Source: Colidextribacter sp. OB.20 (GTDB lineage: Bacteria; Bacillota; Clostridia; Oscillospirales; Oscillospiraceae). Taken from it: 64,000 nt of DNA. Shown piece by piece: positions 24,701-33,844 of this stretch. The position numbers were made by a program, and so were the translations under genes. Below the pieces are notes generated by a model. The model was given only the letters and a program-made list of their open reading frames with translations, made no database searches and was not told the DNA's origin. The stretch's first letter is position 1. The number at the start of each line of letters is the position of its first letter. Location of the stretch: positions 1 to 64,000 of the forward strand of contig NZ_QWKG01000017.1 of assembly GCF_009911595.1 (NCBI RefSeq), given 5' to 3'.

Positions 24701-27001
24701 ATGCGCATACTGGCCGCCTTTGCCTTCTCCTTTTCCGCTGCCATCTTTCTCACCATCTACGGCGGACTGGACCTCTTTTTGCTCCCCTTAGGGGCGATTT
24801 TGATTTTGGCGGCGGCAGCCGGCTGGATTGCCCTGCGCAGGCGGGAGGGACATGTCCGGCTGAGGACCGCGCTGATTCTGTCCGGCCTAGCGGCGGGCTT
24901 CCTGTGGACGGCGCTGTATATGGCGGTGTTCTTCCAGCCCGCCAGGGATCTGGACGGCCGGACCGTCCGGCTCACCGCCACGGTGTCCGACTGGCCCCAG
25001 GAGGGGGCCTACGGCGGCTGTACGGTGGTAGTTCAGGCGGAGACAGAGAGCTGGGTGAAGCTGTCCGCCATCCTCTACACCGACGAACAGGGAGCAGGCC
25101 TGCGCCCCGGTGACCGCGTTCAGACTGTCGCCCGCTGCACCCTGGGGGACCGGACCTTTGCCGGGGAGAGGATTACCTATTACACCGCCAAGGGCGTCTT
25201 TTTCCGGGCCCAGGCCTATGGCCGGCTGGACGTTCAGAGGCCGGACCATGTCCCGCCCCAGTATTACGCCGCCTGGGCGGCGAAGGCCCTGAGAGAGGGG
25301 ATTGCCGCCGCCTTTCCGGAGGACGCCGCCGGCTTTGTCCAGGCCTTGGTGACTGGCAACCGGAGCAGCCTTACCGACGAGTTCACCACCTCTCTGGAGC
25401 GGACCGGCCTGAGCCACACGGTGGCGGTGTCCGGAATGCACCTGGCTTTTCTGTCCAGCCTGCTTACCGCCCTGCTGGGCCGGGGGAGGCGGTCTACCGC
25501 CCTTTTGACCATTCTCTGGGTGTTTCTCTTCTGCGGTATCGCGGGAAACACCCCCTCGGTGCTCCGGGCGGCGGTGATGGTGCTGATGCTCCAGCTCGCA
25601 CCCCTGCTGGACCGGGAACGGGACGGCCCAACCTCCCTGGCGCTGGCCCTCATGCTTCTGCTGTGGCTCAACCCCTTTTCCGCCGCACATATCGGCCTTC
25701 AGCTGTCCTTCGCGGCGGTGGCGGGCATCCTTCTCGTGTCCGACCAGGTCCAGGACCGGCTGGTCAAGCTGTTCCGCCTGGACAAAAGGCCCAAAAATCG
25801 GAGGGAGAAGTGCCTGCGGGCGGCGCCTTACTTTGCTGTTTCCACACTCTCCGCCACCTTGGGCGCCTCTCTGCTTACCATTCCGCTGGTGGCGGTCCAT
25901 TTCAATATGATCTCCCTGATTTCGCCCCTGTCCAATCTGCTCACCCTGTGGGCCATCGGCTTTTTGTTTCTGGGCGGACTGGCCGCGGGGGCGCTTGGGG
26001 CCTTTCTGCCCGGGGCGGCGGCTGTACTGGCGATTCCCTTTACAGGGCTGGTCTATTACCTCCAGTGGGTCATCGACCTGCTGTCCAGGCCCGCCCTGGC
26101 CGCCCTGCCTCTGGACTCTGTCTGCTACCGGGCCTGGGTGGTGCTGGTCTACGCTCTGCTGCTGGTCTCCGTCCGCGTGAAGGGAAGGCGCCCCCTGTGG
26201 ATGCCTGCAGCCGCCGGAGCGGTCACGCTGGTACTGGCGGTGGCGCTGACCCGGGCCGCGTTCTATGTGGGGGATATGGCAGTGGCCGTGCTGGACGTGG
26301 GCCAGGGCCAGAGTGTGCTGGTGCGAACTGGGCGGTATCTGACATTGGTGGACTGCGGCGGCGACAGCCGGGACAACCCCGGCGACGTGGCGGCCGACTA
26401 CCTGCAGGCCCTGGGGCGGAGCGAGGTCGATATGCTGGTGGTGTCCCACTACCACGCGGACCACGCCAACGGCGTTCCCCAGCTGCTCCGCCGGGTCAGG
26501 GTGGGGACCATCTGCCTGCCCGATGTGGAGGAGGACAGCCCACTCCGGGCAGAGATTGTTGCCGCCGCGGAGGAGCGGGACATACAGGTCCTGTTCATCC
26601 GGGAGGACTTGCCTCTTGAGATGGGGTCGGGCAAGGTGCTGGTGCTCCCTCCCATGTCCGATGCCGGGACCGCCAATGAGCTGGGCCTGACCGTGCTGGC
26701 CACCGTTGGCAGGAACGATGTCCTCATCACTGGCGACATGGAGGCAGAGGGAGAGCGGCGGCTGGCAGAGTCGGCGGCCCTGCCCGATATTGAGGTGCTG
26801 GTGGCCGGCCACCACGGCTCCGACACCTCCAATACCCGGGAGCTGCTTGAGAAGGTAAAGCCCGAGCTGGCCCTGATCTCCGTGGGGCTGAACAACAAAT
26901 ACGGACATCCAGGCGCTGGCGCGCTGGACCGCCTCCACGAGGCGGGGGCCGAAATTTACCGCACCGACCTGCACGGGACAATAGAGGTCCAATTAAAGTG
27001 A
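24701..27001 (+). CDS. comEC: ComEC/Rec2 family DNA-uptake channel
   Basis: The 766-residue polytopic membrane protein is the channel for single-stranded DNA uptake in competence. The order is N-terminal helices, an OB-like exterior DUF4131 region (about 80-180), the competence helix bundle with SLERTGLSHTVAVSGMHLAF, and a C-terminal metallo-beta-lactamase domain. The last begins VLDVGQGQSVLV and shows HYHADH at residues 583-588 and VLVAGHHGSD. The length is typical. The ATG at 24701 has GGGAGAGG upstream. It is followed 16 bases later by holA, the usual clostridial order. No comEA is in the window, so competence itself is not shown. Confidence 0.94.
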   Translation: MRILAAFAFSFSAAIFLTIYGGLDLFLLPLGAILILAAAAGWIALRRREGHVRLRTALILSGLAAGFLWTALYMAVFFQPARDLDGRTVRLTATVSDWPQEGAYGGCTVVVQAETESWVKLSAILYTDEQGAGLRPGDRVQTVARCTLGDRTFAGERITYYTAKGVFFRAQAYGRLDVQRPDHVPPQYYAAWAAKALREGIAAAFPEDAAGFVQALVTGNRSSLTDEFTTSLERTGLSHTVAVSGMHLAFLSSLLTALLGRGRRSTALLTILWVFLFCGIAGNTPSVLRAAVMVLMLQLAPLLDRERDGPTSLALALMLLLWLNPFSAAHIGLQLSFAAVAGILLVSDQVQDRLVKLFRLDKRPKNRREKCLRAAPYFAVSTLSATLGASLLTIPLVAVHFNMISLISPLSNLLTLWAIGFLFLGGLAAGALGAFLPGAAAVLAIPFTGLVYYLQWVIDLLSRPALAALPLDSVCYRAWVVLVYALLLVSVRVKGRRPLWMPAAAGAVTLVLAVALTRAAFYVGDMAVAVLDVGQGQSVLVRTGRYLTLVDCGGDSRDNPGDVAADYLQALGRSEVDMLVVSHYHADHANGVPQLLRRVRVGTICLPDVEEDSPLRAEIVAAAEERDIQVLFIREDLPLEMGSGKVLVLPPMSDAGTANELGLTVLATVGRNDVLITGDMEAEGERRLAESAALPDIEVLVAGHHGSDTSNTRELLEKVKPELALISVGLNNKYGHPGAGALDRLHEAGAEIYRTDLHGTIEVQLK

Positions 27002-27017
27002 CAGAGGGGGACCGGCC

Positions 27018-28103
27018 ATGCCGCCGAAAGCCAAGCCAGATACATCCGGATTTGAAAAACTGAAAAAGGACCTGTCCACAGGGACGCTGGGGCAGCTCTA
27101 CATCCTCCACGGGGAGGAGACCTACCTCCGGGACCACTATCTTGGCCGCCTGCGGGAGGCGGTGCTCACCGGGGGGCTGGGGGAGTTCAACCGCCACGAC
27201 CTGAGTGCCAGGGACATGTCTCCCCACGCCCTGGAGGAGGCGGTGGACTGCCTGCCCATGATGGCGGAGCGGACCCTGATTCAGGTCACCGACTTCGACC
27301 TGTTCAAGGCGGGGGAGAAGGAGGAGTATATCCGCATCCTGTCCAGCCTGCCCGATTACTGCTGTCTGGTGTTCCTCTATGACCTCATCGACTACAAGCC
27401 GGACGCCCGGACCAAACTGGCCCAGACGGTGAAGCAGTACGGCACGGCGGTGAACTTTGTCCGCCAGGGCCAGCGGGAGCTGGCCGACTGGGTCCGCAGG
27501 CACTTTAAGGCCCAGGGTAAGGACATTGATGTCCGGCTGTGTGAGTACCTGATTGAGCTGTGCGGCGATTTGATGCACGGCCTCCAGCAGGAGATCGGAA
27601 AGGTCGCCGCCTACGCCCGGGGACCCAAGATTACCCAGGCGGACATTGACGCAGTAGCCACCCCCCAGCTCAGCGCTGTGGTGTTCCGCATCGCCGACGC
27701 CATCGGGGAGAAGAACTACGACCGGGCGGCGAAGATTTTGGGGGAGCTGTACCAGATGCAGAAGAGCCCCTATGAGATTCTGGCCGCCCTGGGCAAGCAG
27801 CTGCGCCAGCTCTACTCCGCCCGGCTGGCCCTGGACGGGCGGAGGAGCGCCGCCTATGTGGCCCAGCTGTGGGGCATGCGCTACCCCGCCGACCGGCTGA
27901 TGAACAGTGCCCGGCGGTTTTCCCTGCCCTGGTGCAGGCGGGCTGTCATCCGGTGCGCCCAGACCGATCTGGCCATGAAGTCCACCGGCCAGGACCCAAG
28001 GGAGCTGCTGACTGCCCTGCTGCTGGAGCTGGCAACGGGAGATGAAAAGCCCCCCTTCGCAAAGAGGGCTGTCAGCCGTAGGCTGACTGGGGGTTTCCTA
28101 TAG
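27018..28103 (+). CDS. holA: DNA polymerase III delta subunit
   Basis: The 361-residue clamp-loader subunit opens the beta clamp. The N-terminal domain has the YILHGEETYLRDHYLGRLR signature (about residues 27-45). The C-terminal helical domain has YEILAALGKQLRQLYSAR. The last 18 or so residues (from KPPFAKRAVSRRL) are encoded inside a family C repeat, so the natural C-terminus has been replaced or extended by repeat sequence. The body is intact and should be functional. AGAGGGGG precedes the ATG. Confidence 0.93.
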   Translation: MPPKAKPDTSGFEKLKKDLSTGTLGQLYILHGEETYLRDHYLGRLREAVLTGGLGEFNRHDLSARDMSPHALEEAVDCLPMMAERTLIQVTDFDLFKAGEKEEYIRILSSLPDYCCLVFLYDLIDYKPDARTKLAQTVKQYGTAVNFVRQGQRELADWVRRHFKAQGKDIDVRLCEYLIELCGDLMHGLQQEIGKVAAYARGPKITQADIDAVATPQLSAVVFRIADAIGEKNYDRAAKILGELYQMQKSPYEILAALGKQLRQLYSARLALDGRRSAAYVAQLWGMRYPADRLMNSARRFSLPWCRRAVIRCAQTDLAMKSTGQDPRELLTALLLELATGDEKPPFAKRAVSRRLTGGFL

Positions 28104-28180
28104 GGACCAATGGGGGGAAAGGGAAAAACCTCCGTCATTTGCTTCGGAAATGCCACCTCCCCTTGCGAAGGGAGGCTTTT
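28046..28180 (-). repeat. Dispersed repeat family C, copy 3
   Basis: It has the same orientation as copy 2: CCCCCTTCGCAAAGAGGG, then CTGACTGGGGGTTTCC, AAAAACCTCCGTCATTTGC, and the terminal hairpin CCTCCCCTTGCGAAGGGAGG. Its left part is translated as the end of holA, and its right part ends just before the ribosome site of rnmV. Confidence 0.82.
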
Positions 28181-28196
28181 GGGAGGTGACCTGCAC

Positions 28197-28790
28197 ATGT
28201 TTTGCATCCGAGAGGCCATCGCGGTGGAGGGCCGGTACGACAAAAACACCCTGTCCCAGGTGGTGGATACCCTGATCCTGGAGACAGGGGGCTTTCAAAT
28301 CTTTAAGGACCCGGAAAAAATGGCCCTGCTGCGAAGGGCGGCGGAGCGGCGGGGACTGATCGTCCTCACCGACTCCGACGGGGCGGGCTTCGTCATCCGG
28401 AACCGGATCAAGGGGGCCATCCCGGCCCGATTTTTAAAGCACGCCTATATCCCCGATGTCTACGGCAAGGAGCGGCGCAAGCGCCAGCCGGGGAGAGAGG
28501 GCAAGCTGGGGGTGGAGGGGATGCCCCCCGCTGTGCTGGAGGACGTCCTCCGCCGGGCGGGGGCTGTCTTTCTGGAGGAGAACACCCTGCCGGGCCTCTC
28601 CGGCCCGCCCCTGACGAAGGCGGACTTCTTCGCCGCCGGCCTGTCCGGAGGGCCGGGGAGCGGGGAGCGGCGTCAGGCCCTCTTAAAGCGCCTGGAGCTG
28701 CCGGAGCACATGTCTGCCAACGCCCTGCTGGCTGTCCTCAACGGCTGCTACAGCAGGGAGGAGGCGGAGGAGATATTGGAGAATTTGTAG
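28197..28790 (+). CDS. rnmV: Ribonuclease M5
   Basis: The 197-residue TOPRIM-fold nuclease matures 5S rRNA in Firmicutes. The TOPRIM glutamate is in AIAVEGRYDKNTL and the DxD motif is VLTDSDGAGF. GAIPARFLKHAYIPD and the C-terminal helical half (ALLAVLNGCYSREEAEEIL) complete the family pattern. The ATG at 28197 has GGGAGG at 28181-28186. The gene ends TTG-TAG inside the palindrome at 28786-28816. rsmA (ksgA), often beside it, is absent here. Confidence 0.95.
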   Translation: MFCIREAIAVEGRYDKNTLSQVVDTLILETGGFQIFKDPEKMALLRRAAERRGLIVLTDSDGAGFVIRNRIKGAIPARFLKHAYIPDVYGKERRKRQPGREGKLGVEGMPPAVLEDVLRRAGAVFLEENTLPGLSGPPLTKADFFAAGLSGGPGSGERRQALLKRLELPEHMSANALLAVLNGCYSREEAEEILENL

Positions 28791-28816
28791 GGGGCGGCGC
28801 GGAGGCCGCCCCCTAC
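28786..28816. repeat. Short palindrome related to families A/B; shared 3' end of two convergent genes
   Basis: GTAGGGGGCGGC and GCCGCCCCCTAC pair around GCGGAG. Both convergent genes, rnmV and the DUF2812 gene, take their TAG stop codon from its two ends. It could also form a bidirectional terminator stem. Confidence 0.8.
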
Positions 28817-30060
28817 GGGTTTACCGCTTTCGCCAGCGCGTCCAGGTGGTCGGCCAGGTCCTCCCGGCCGCCGTAGTGAAAAACGGCCAGCCGCCCGCCC
28901 TTCGCCACGGCCACCCCCTGATACTGGGAGTTGCTCCGGGAGAGGATGACGAAGTCCAGCCCGGGGTAGTCGATCTCCTCATAGGTCCAGGTCAGGTTGA
29001 CGGCCTCCTGCTCCGCCATCTGGGCCAGGGCGACGGGCCGGGCCATAGCAGGGATAAGCAGGTGGAAGTAGACCGCCTCCAGGGTGGGGGAGTAGACATA
29101 CTCCGGTTCCCCGGAGGAGGAGTAGCCGCTTTTTGACTCCCAGTCCTCCGGGCTGAGCAGGGTCTGATTCACGGTGTAGTAGCCGGGGGAGAGGAGGGCA
29201 AATTTCCGGGTGACAGTGCTCTCTCCCCAGTCGCTGCCGGGGGACTTGTGGTGGGGCTCGCCAAAGAGATCCTCATAGGTGAGCAACGGCTCCGATTCCA
29301 GCTGCTGGAGGTTTACATAAGTTCCGGAGAAGTCCTCCAGCGGCTTGGCTGTCGGGTAATCCCAGAAGCCGAACAGGCGCCCCGTCCACAGAACGATGAT
29401 AAGACCGAACAGCGGAATGGCGATCCAGAAGGGGACAAACCAGAAGTTCCGCCGCCTTGGGCGGTGGGGTTTGGGGGTGATGCCCAGCTCCAGAGAGCGC
29501 TGGAGGTCCAGCAGACAGCGGTACTCCCGTTCGTCGTTCCGCCAAAAACAGAGAAAGAGCGGCAGAAGAATGAGCAAACTTCCGGACATATCCAGAAAGT
29601 AGAGGGGCAGCTGGCGGGAATCGACGCGCCAGATCACGGCGCCCCCGGCGATCAGAATACCCAAAATGACGTACCGCCAAATGCGCTGCTTCCTGCGGGC
29701 TTTCTGAACTTCCCCAGCCAGCTGTTCCAGGGACAGTCCCCGGGTCACCGGGTCGGTGTGCAGTTCAGTGGCGCTGGGGTCGGTGGTGTAGAAGAGGAAG
29801 TAGGCTTTGCCCACCATATCTCCATACTCCCAGCCCGCCTCTTTGTACAGCTCCAGCTGTTCCGGCTCCGGGGCCTCTTTGCCGTCAGCGGCCTCCAGCC
29901 GGAAGCGGGTGCCGGGGGCGGCGTCATCCCGGCGGAACTGGGTGAAGTCGCCGTTGACCCACAGGGGGAAAAGCCCCTCGTTGGCCTGTTCCTCCAGCCA
30001 GCCCTCCAGGCTCTGGATGTCGAACAGGGACACCGGGGTGGTTTTAAAGACATGCTTCAT
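28813..30060 (-). CDS. DUF2812 membrane protein, fourth of four tandem paralogues
   Basis: The 415-residue protein has an N-terminal cytoplasmic DUF2812 domain (about 1-100, with the pattern SLEGWLEEQANEGLF and ELYKEAGWEYGD). Helices lie at about 125-145, 155-172 and 204-226, followed by an exterior C-terminal domain of about 190 residues. The ATG overlaps the upstream paralogue's stop (ATGA), with AGGAGG 7 bases before it. The stop TAG lies in the palindrome at 28786-28816. DUF2812 proteins are often encoded next to PadR regulators and are thought to be envelope or stress responders; no activity is known. Confidence 0.85.
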   Translation of the reverse strand: MKHVFKTTPVSLFDIQSLEGWLEEQANEGLFPLWVNGDFTQFRRDDAAPGTRFRLEAADGKEAPEPEQLELYKEAGWEYGDMVGKAYFLFYTTDPSATELHTDPVTRGLSLEQLAGEVQKARRKQRIWRYVILGILIAGGAVIWRVDSRQLPLYFLDMSGSLLILLPLFLCFWRNDEREYRCLLDLQRSLELGITPKPHRPRRRNFWFVPFWIAIPLFGLIIVLWTGRLFGFWDYPTAKPLEDFSGTYVNLQQLESEPLLTYEDLFGEPHHKSPGSDWGESTVTRKFALLSPGYYTVNQTLLSPEDWESKSGYSSSGEPEYVYSPTLEAVYFHLLIPAMARPVALAQMAEQEAVNLTWTYEEIDYPGLDFVILSRSNSQYQGVAVAKGGRLAVFHYGGREDLADHLDALAKAVNP

Positions 30061-31331
30061 TTTGTGACCTCCTTTACAAAAATCTCCAGCGCCTGGTCAA
30101 CGTCTGCCGGGCCAGAGCAGCTCAGCGTGAACACCAGGTTCCCTATTTGGCCTGCGTAGAGCTTTCTGGGCGCGTCCATGTTCTCGGTCCGCCAGGTGAG
30201 GACGGTCAGTGCGTCGAAGGCGGGGTGGTCCACGCTCTGGAAGCCGGAGAACTCCGCCAGTGGTGAGTTGATGTAGAACTCCGCCAGCAATGAGTTGATG
30301 TGGTACTCCCCGGTGTTTTTCTCATACCGCCGCCACCAGGCCAGCTGGTCCTCCTGAAGGCACCGCAGCAGGAGGGGGGCCATGTCCGGGAAGCGCAGGC
30401 GGTACAGGTGAAGATAGACGCTGCACTCCTGGGCGCTGCCGTCCTCCAGGAGGGCGGTACCCCACTGCTGAAAGCTGATCTGCTCCGGGACCAGAAGGGA
30501 GCGCCGCCAGGTGGGGTGGGGGAGGAGCCTCCCGCTGGAAGGCTCGGCGGTCAGGTTGACCACGTCTTCCCGTTCCATTACCTGCTCCAGACTGACGCGG
30601 GGGAAGTTCCAGTCCTCCGGGAGGGGCAGCTGCTTGGAGGTCTTAGGCTGTATGCAAAATCCCCAGACCAGAGCGGCGCAGAACCAAAGGATGAGCGGGG
30701 CCCATTCCTTTAAGGGGAAACGCCGGGGCCAGCGGCGGCCCTCATCTAAGGGGATGCCGTCAGCCAGCTGTTTTTGCAGGACCTTCAAGGCGTGCCGCCA
30801 ACGGATGGAGCGGAAGAGACTCAAAGCATAGCAGACAAAGAGCGCCAGGATCAGGCAGGCTGCCTCTGTATTCAGCAGGAAGCTGTTGGGGAGAATCCAG
30901 GGATTGTCAAAAAAGTCCGCAAAGATGCTCCGCCACGAAAAGAGGGCAAAGGCGAGGAGGATAAACGGAGTCCAACGGCTGCGGCGGAGCAGGCGGTCGA
31001 AGGTAAAGCTCTGGGTCATCGGGTCGGTGTGCAGGGCGGGGGCGGCCGGGTCCGCGGTGCGGTAGACATAATACAGCCCCTTGAGTGTCGTGACAAACTC
31101 CCATCCCGCTTGGGCATAGAGCTCGTTGCGCTCTTTGTCGATGTCGCCCCAGGCCTTGATGTCCAGGGCGTACCGCACCCCGGCCCGGGGCGTACCGGGG
31201 GCGAAGCGGGCAAAGTCTGTGCCGATCTTGACCAGATGCAGCCCCCGGGCGGCCATGGCGGCCAGCCACTCCTCCAGCCCCCGCATGTCATAGGGCTCCA
31301 CAGGTAATATCTTCCAAACCAGTTTTTTCAT
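30057..31331 (-). CDS. DUF2812 membrane protein, third of four tandem paralogues
   Basis: The 424-residue protein repeats the family plan: DMRGLEEWLAAMAARGLHL and ELYAQAGWEFVTTLKGLYYVYRT, then DPMTQSFTFDRL, hydrophobic segments at about 130-150, 160-178 and 220-235, and an exterior domain. The exterior domain contains a short in-frame duplication (INSLLAEFYINSPLAEF, about residues 345-361). AAGGAGG precedes the ATG. It is distant from its neighbours in sequence, so the duplications are old. Confidence 0.85.
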   Translation of the reverse strand: MKKLVWKILPVEPYDMRGLEEWLAAMAARGLHLVKIGTDFARFAPGTPRAGVRYALDIKAWGDIDKERNELYAQAGWEFVTTLKGLYYVYRTADPAAPALHTDPMTQSFTFDRLLRRSRWTPFILLAFALFSWRSIFADFFDNPWILPNSFLLNTEAACLILALFVCYALSLFRSIRWRHALKVLQKQLADGIPLDEGRRWPRRFPLKEWAPLILWFCAALVWGFCIQPKTSKQLPLPEDWNFPRVSLEQVMEREDVVNLTAEPSSGRLLPHPTWRRSLLVPEQISFQQWGTALLEDGSAQECSVYLHLYRLRFPDMAPLLLRCLQEDQLAWWRRYEKNTGEYHINSLLAEFYINSPLAEFSGFQSVDHPAFDALTVLTWRTENMDAPRKLYAGQIGNLVFTLSCSGPADVDQALEIFVKEVTK

Positions 31332-31376
31332 GGAAACCTCCTTTTACTGCCGCGGCCATCAGAATCTGGAACATCG

Positions 31377-31404
31377 TGCAGGGGCGGATAGTATCCGCCC
31401 GCAC
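31377..31404. repeat. Half copy of repeat family A
   Basis: TGCAGGGGCGGATAGTATCC followed by GCCCGCAC: only one terminal palindrome of family A, located between the third and second DUF2812 genes. Confidence 0.7.
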
Positions 31405-31407
31405 AAT

Positions 31408-32646
31408 TTAATCCATCGCCTCCAGGAACAGAGGCAGGCAGTCCTCCAGGCCGGCATAGCCCACGTAGCAGATCATCAGGACCTCATTTCCCCGCAGGGC
31501 GGCGAGCGTCCAACAGTCCTGGTCCTGCTGGCGGTAGCGGACAGCCTCCAGCCGGTCCAGGCCGGGCCAGTCCAGCTTCTCCCAGGGCTGGAGGTCGGTG
31601 ACCTTGCCGTAGAAGCTGGTGTTTTTCTGGGCTCGGGTCAGGTACTTGGCCTCCTCGTCCCGGCGGAGCTCATACACCCATTGGGCCACCCTGGGGGAGC
31701 GGGCCCGGTCGTACTGAAAATAGGTCCACAGGGAGTAGGGCCGCTCGATGCCGGGAATCTTTCCGGTGTCGGTGGGAATGGAGTGTGTCCGCCAGTCGAT
31801 GGAGACGTACTCCTGCACCGGGACGAACCAGGAGTCGTTTTGGTGGACGTGGCCGTCCACCTTGGGCTCCTCCTCCAGAGGGCGGGGGCCGGTCCCCTCC
31901 AGCTGGCCCAGAGTGGGCCAGGGGTGGGACAGGACAGCCTCCTCCAGACTGTAGAGCTTGGGGCGATAGTCCTCCAGAAACACCCTGGGGAAGAGAGAGA
32001 GGGGCAGGTAGACAGCTATCCACACCAGAATCCACCGGGGCCGGTTCCAGCGCTTTTTGGCCTTCAGGGGCAGGCCCTGGGCCAGGGTGCGCTGAATTTT
32101 GAGCAGCTTCCGCAGTTCCAGGGCGAGGACGAGGAACAGGCCGGGAAACAGTATGGCGGTGAGGGCCAGGGTGAACAGATTCCGGGGGCTGGTCCACAGG
32201 AGAAAGTCCGCCCAGAAGATGTCCCGGGTCAGGAACAGCAGGCCGCCCATCAGAAGGAGGGTGCTCAGGACAAAGGACAGCTGATACCGAATCTGGGCCC
32301 GGATGGTCCCGTCCAGAGCCAGGGACAGGGACTGGGGGTCGGAGTACAGCTCCGGGGCGTCGGGGTCGCCGCAGGAGAAGATGTGAAACGCCTTGGAGAT
32401 GGTGACCACATGGGTCCAGCCCGCCTCCTGGTACAGCTCCGCCCGCTCCCGGTCCTTCTTTTTGCTTTTTCCCACCGGGTCCAGGCGGTAGCGCACCGGA
32501 TAGGGGTCGCCCACGGTAAAGACGGCCCGGTCCCGGTGGAAGTTGAATTTTTGCAGGAACAGCCCTTGACAGGCCATCTCGTCCAGCCAGCTCTGCAAGC
32601 CGGGGATGTCGAAAAAGGAACAGGGGATGGGTCTGATTTCGGTCAT
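31408..32646 (-). CDS. DUF2812 membrane protein, second of four tandem paralogues
   Basis: The 412-residue protein has an N-terminal DUF2812 domain (DIPGLQSWLDEMACQGLFL, ELYQEAGWTHVVTISKAFHIF). Hydrophobic segments lie at about 118-140, 150-173 and 200-220, followed by an exterior domain rich in Trp and Tyr. The ATG at 32646 is chosen because AAAGGAGG is correctly spaced; an ORF start 14 codons earlier has none. It is separated from the first paralogue by 28 bases. Confidence 0.85.
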   Translation of the reverse strand: MTEIRPIPCSFFDIPGLQSWLDEMACQGLFLQKFNFHRDRAVFTVGDPYPVRYRLDPVGKSKKKDRERAELYQEAGWTHVVTISKAFHIFSCGDPDAPELYSDPQSLSLALDGTIRAQIRYQLSFVLSTLLLMGGLLFLTRDIFWADFLLWTSPRNLFTLALTAILFPGLFLVLALELRKLLKIQRTLAQGLPLKAKKRWNRPRWILVWIAVYLPLSLFPRVFLEDYRPKLYSLEEAVLSHPWPTLGQLEGTGPRPLEEEPKVDGHVHQNDSWFVPVQEYVSIDWRTHSIPTDTGKIPGIERPYSLWTYFQYDRARSPRVAQWVYELRRDEEAKYLTRAQKNTSFYGKVTDLQPWEKLDWPGLDRLEAVRYRQQDQDCWTLAALRGNEVLMICYVGYAGLEDCLPLFLEAMD

Positions 32647-32674
32647 AACGGCTCCTCCTTTCACACAACGGGAT

Positions 32675-33844
32675 TCACAGGCTGTCAATCATCTCGGCGA
32701 ACCGGGGCAGGAATTGGGTGATGTCCTGTTCGCCCCGGTACTCCACCCGCAGGACGGTGCCGCCCCTGCGGAGGATCAGATAATAGGATATTGTTCCATC
32801 CAGATGTTCATCTTCACAGAAACGGATCTGGTCCAGGTCATAGGCTGGCTCCAGGTCCCGATAGCCGCCCCGCCCCCAGGACTCCCACTCCCACACCCGG
32901 CGCTCTGCCAGGTTGGGGAGGAAATACCGGGTGATATTGATCTCCAAATGTGGGACGTTCCGGTTTTCCGTACCGTCCTCGTTCCAGTGACCGACGCCGT
33001 ACTGCCGGAAGAACCAGCTTTCGGGAGTGAGGGGGGTGTACTCATGGGAGATGTAGTCCATATAGTCGGGCCATTTTTGGGAAATCTGAAAACCGGAGCC
33101 CTCAATTTCGGTCAGGGTGACGAAGTTGGAGTCGGCCAGATCGTAGGGGAAGTAGCCGTGGGTGGCGCAGAGAAAGGCAAATTCCACCGCCACCAGAAAC
33201 AGGGGGATGGCGGACAGGGCCGCCAGCGCTCCGCTGAGGCGGCTGCCCGGGGCGGGGGTCATGGGCAGGCCGCTCTTGGTCTGCCGGTGGAGCCGCCACA
33301 GGACAAACAGGCCGTGAAGGTAGGAGATATCCATCAGCACCAGTCCCAGGACGGTCAGTATCCAAGGCAAAAAGCCGTAGCTCAAAATTTCCGCCCAGTA
33401 GTAGTGAATGTATTCCGGGGTAAATTGGGAGGACCAGGAAAAATTCAGCAGGACAAAGTTCAGGATTGCCAGCCCGACGCCCCCCAGCAGCTTCCGCCGG
33501 AGGAACCGTTTCAGAGCGTAATCCCAGGTTTCCGGGTCGGTGTGGGCCTGGGCCTCCGGGTCCTCCGTCACAAAGACGGCAAAGCTGTTTCGGAACAGCC
33601 CCAGGTATTTCCACCCCGCCTGCTCGTAGAGCTCGTTCAGCTCCGGGTCGGTCCAGTCGGGCTTGCTGGGGGCGGGCTCCAGGTGGAACCGCAGCTTGGC
33701 GGGCTCCTGACGCTCGAACAGGACCAGAGGCCCCATAGTCATGGCGAATACCAGACCCTTGGCCGCCTGCTTCTCCAGCCAGCTCTCCAGGCCGGGGATG
33801 TCATAGCCGTTTAACGGCGAAAATCGAATACAAAGCTTGCTCAT
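32675..33844 (-). CDS. DUF2812 membrane protein, first of four tandem paralogues
   Basis: The 389-residue protein has DIPGLESWLEKQAAKGLVF and ELYEQAGWKYLGLFRNSFAVF in the N-terminal cytoplasmic domain. Hydrophobic segments lie at about 117-137, 152-172 and 204-222, then an exterior domain. Its ATG overlaps the padR stop by 4 bases, which makes it the direct co-translated partner of the regulator. Confidence 0.86.
   Translation of the reverse strand: MSKLCIRFSPLNGYDIPGLESWLEKQAAKGLVFAMTMGPLVLFERQEPAKLRFHLEPAPSKPDWTDPELNELYEQAGWKYLGLFRNSFAVFVTEDPEAQAHTDPETWDYALKRFLRRKLLGGVGLAILNFVLLNFSWSSQFTPEYIHYYWAEILSYGFLPWILTVLGLVLMDISYLHGLFVLWRLHRQTKSGLPMTPAPGSRLSGALAALSAIPLFLVAVEFAFLCATHGYFPYDLADSNFVTLTEIEGSGFQISQKWPDYMDYISHEYTPLTPESWFFRQYGVGHWNEDGTENRNVPHLEINITRYFLPNLAERRVWEWESWGRGGYRDLEPAYDLDQIRFCEDEHLDGTISYYLILRRGGTVLRVEYRGEQDITQFLPRFAEMIDSL

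Noticed and set aside
24887-26992. A 701-codon antisense frame across comEC
   Set aside because: comEC has every family motif on the plus strand; the antisense translation has no domain and unnatural composition.
31408-33844. DUF2812 genes as one gene split by frameshifts
   Set aside because: Each has its own start, ribosome site and complete domain order; sequences are diverged paralogues.
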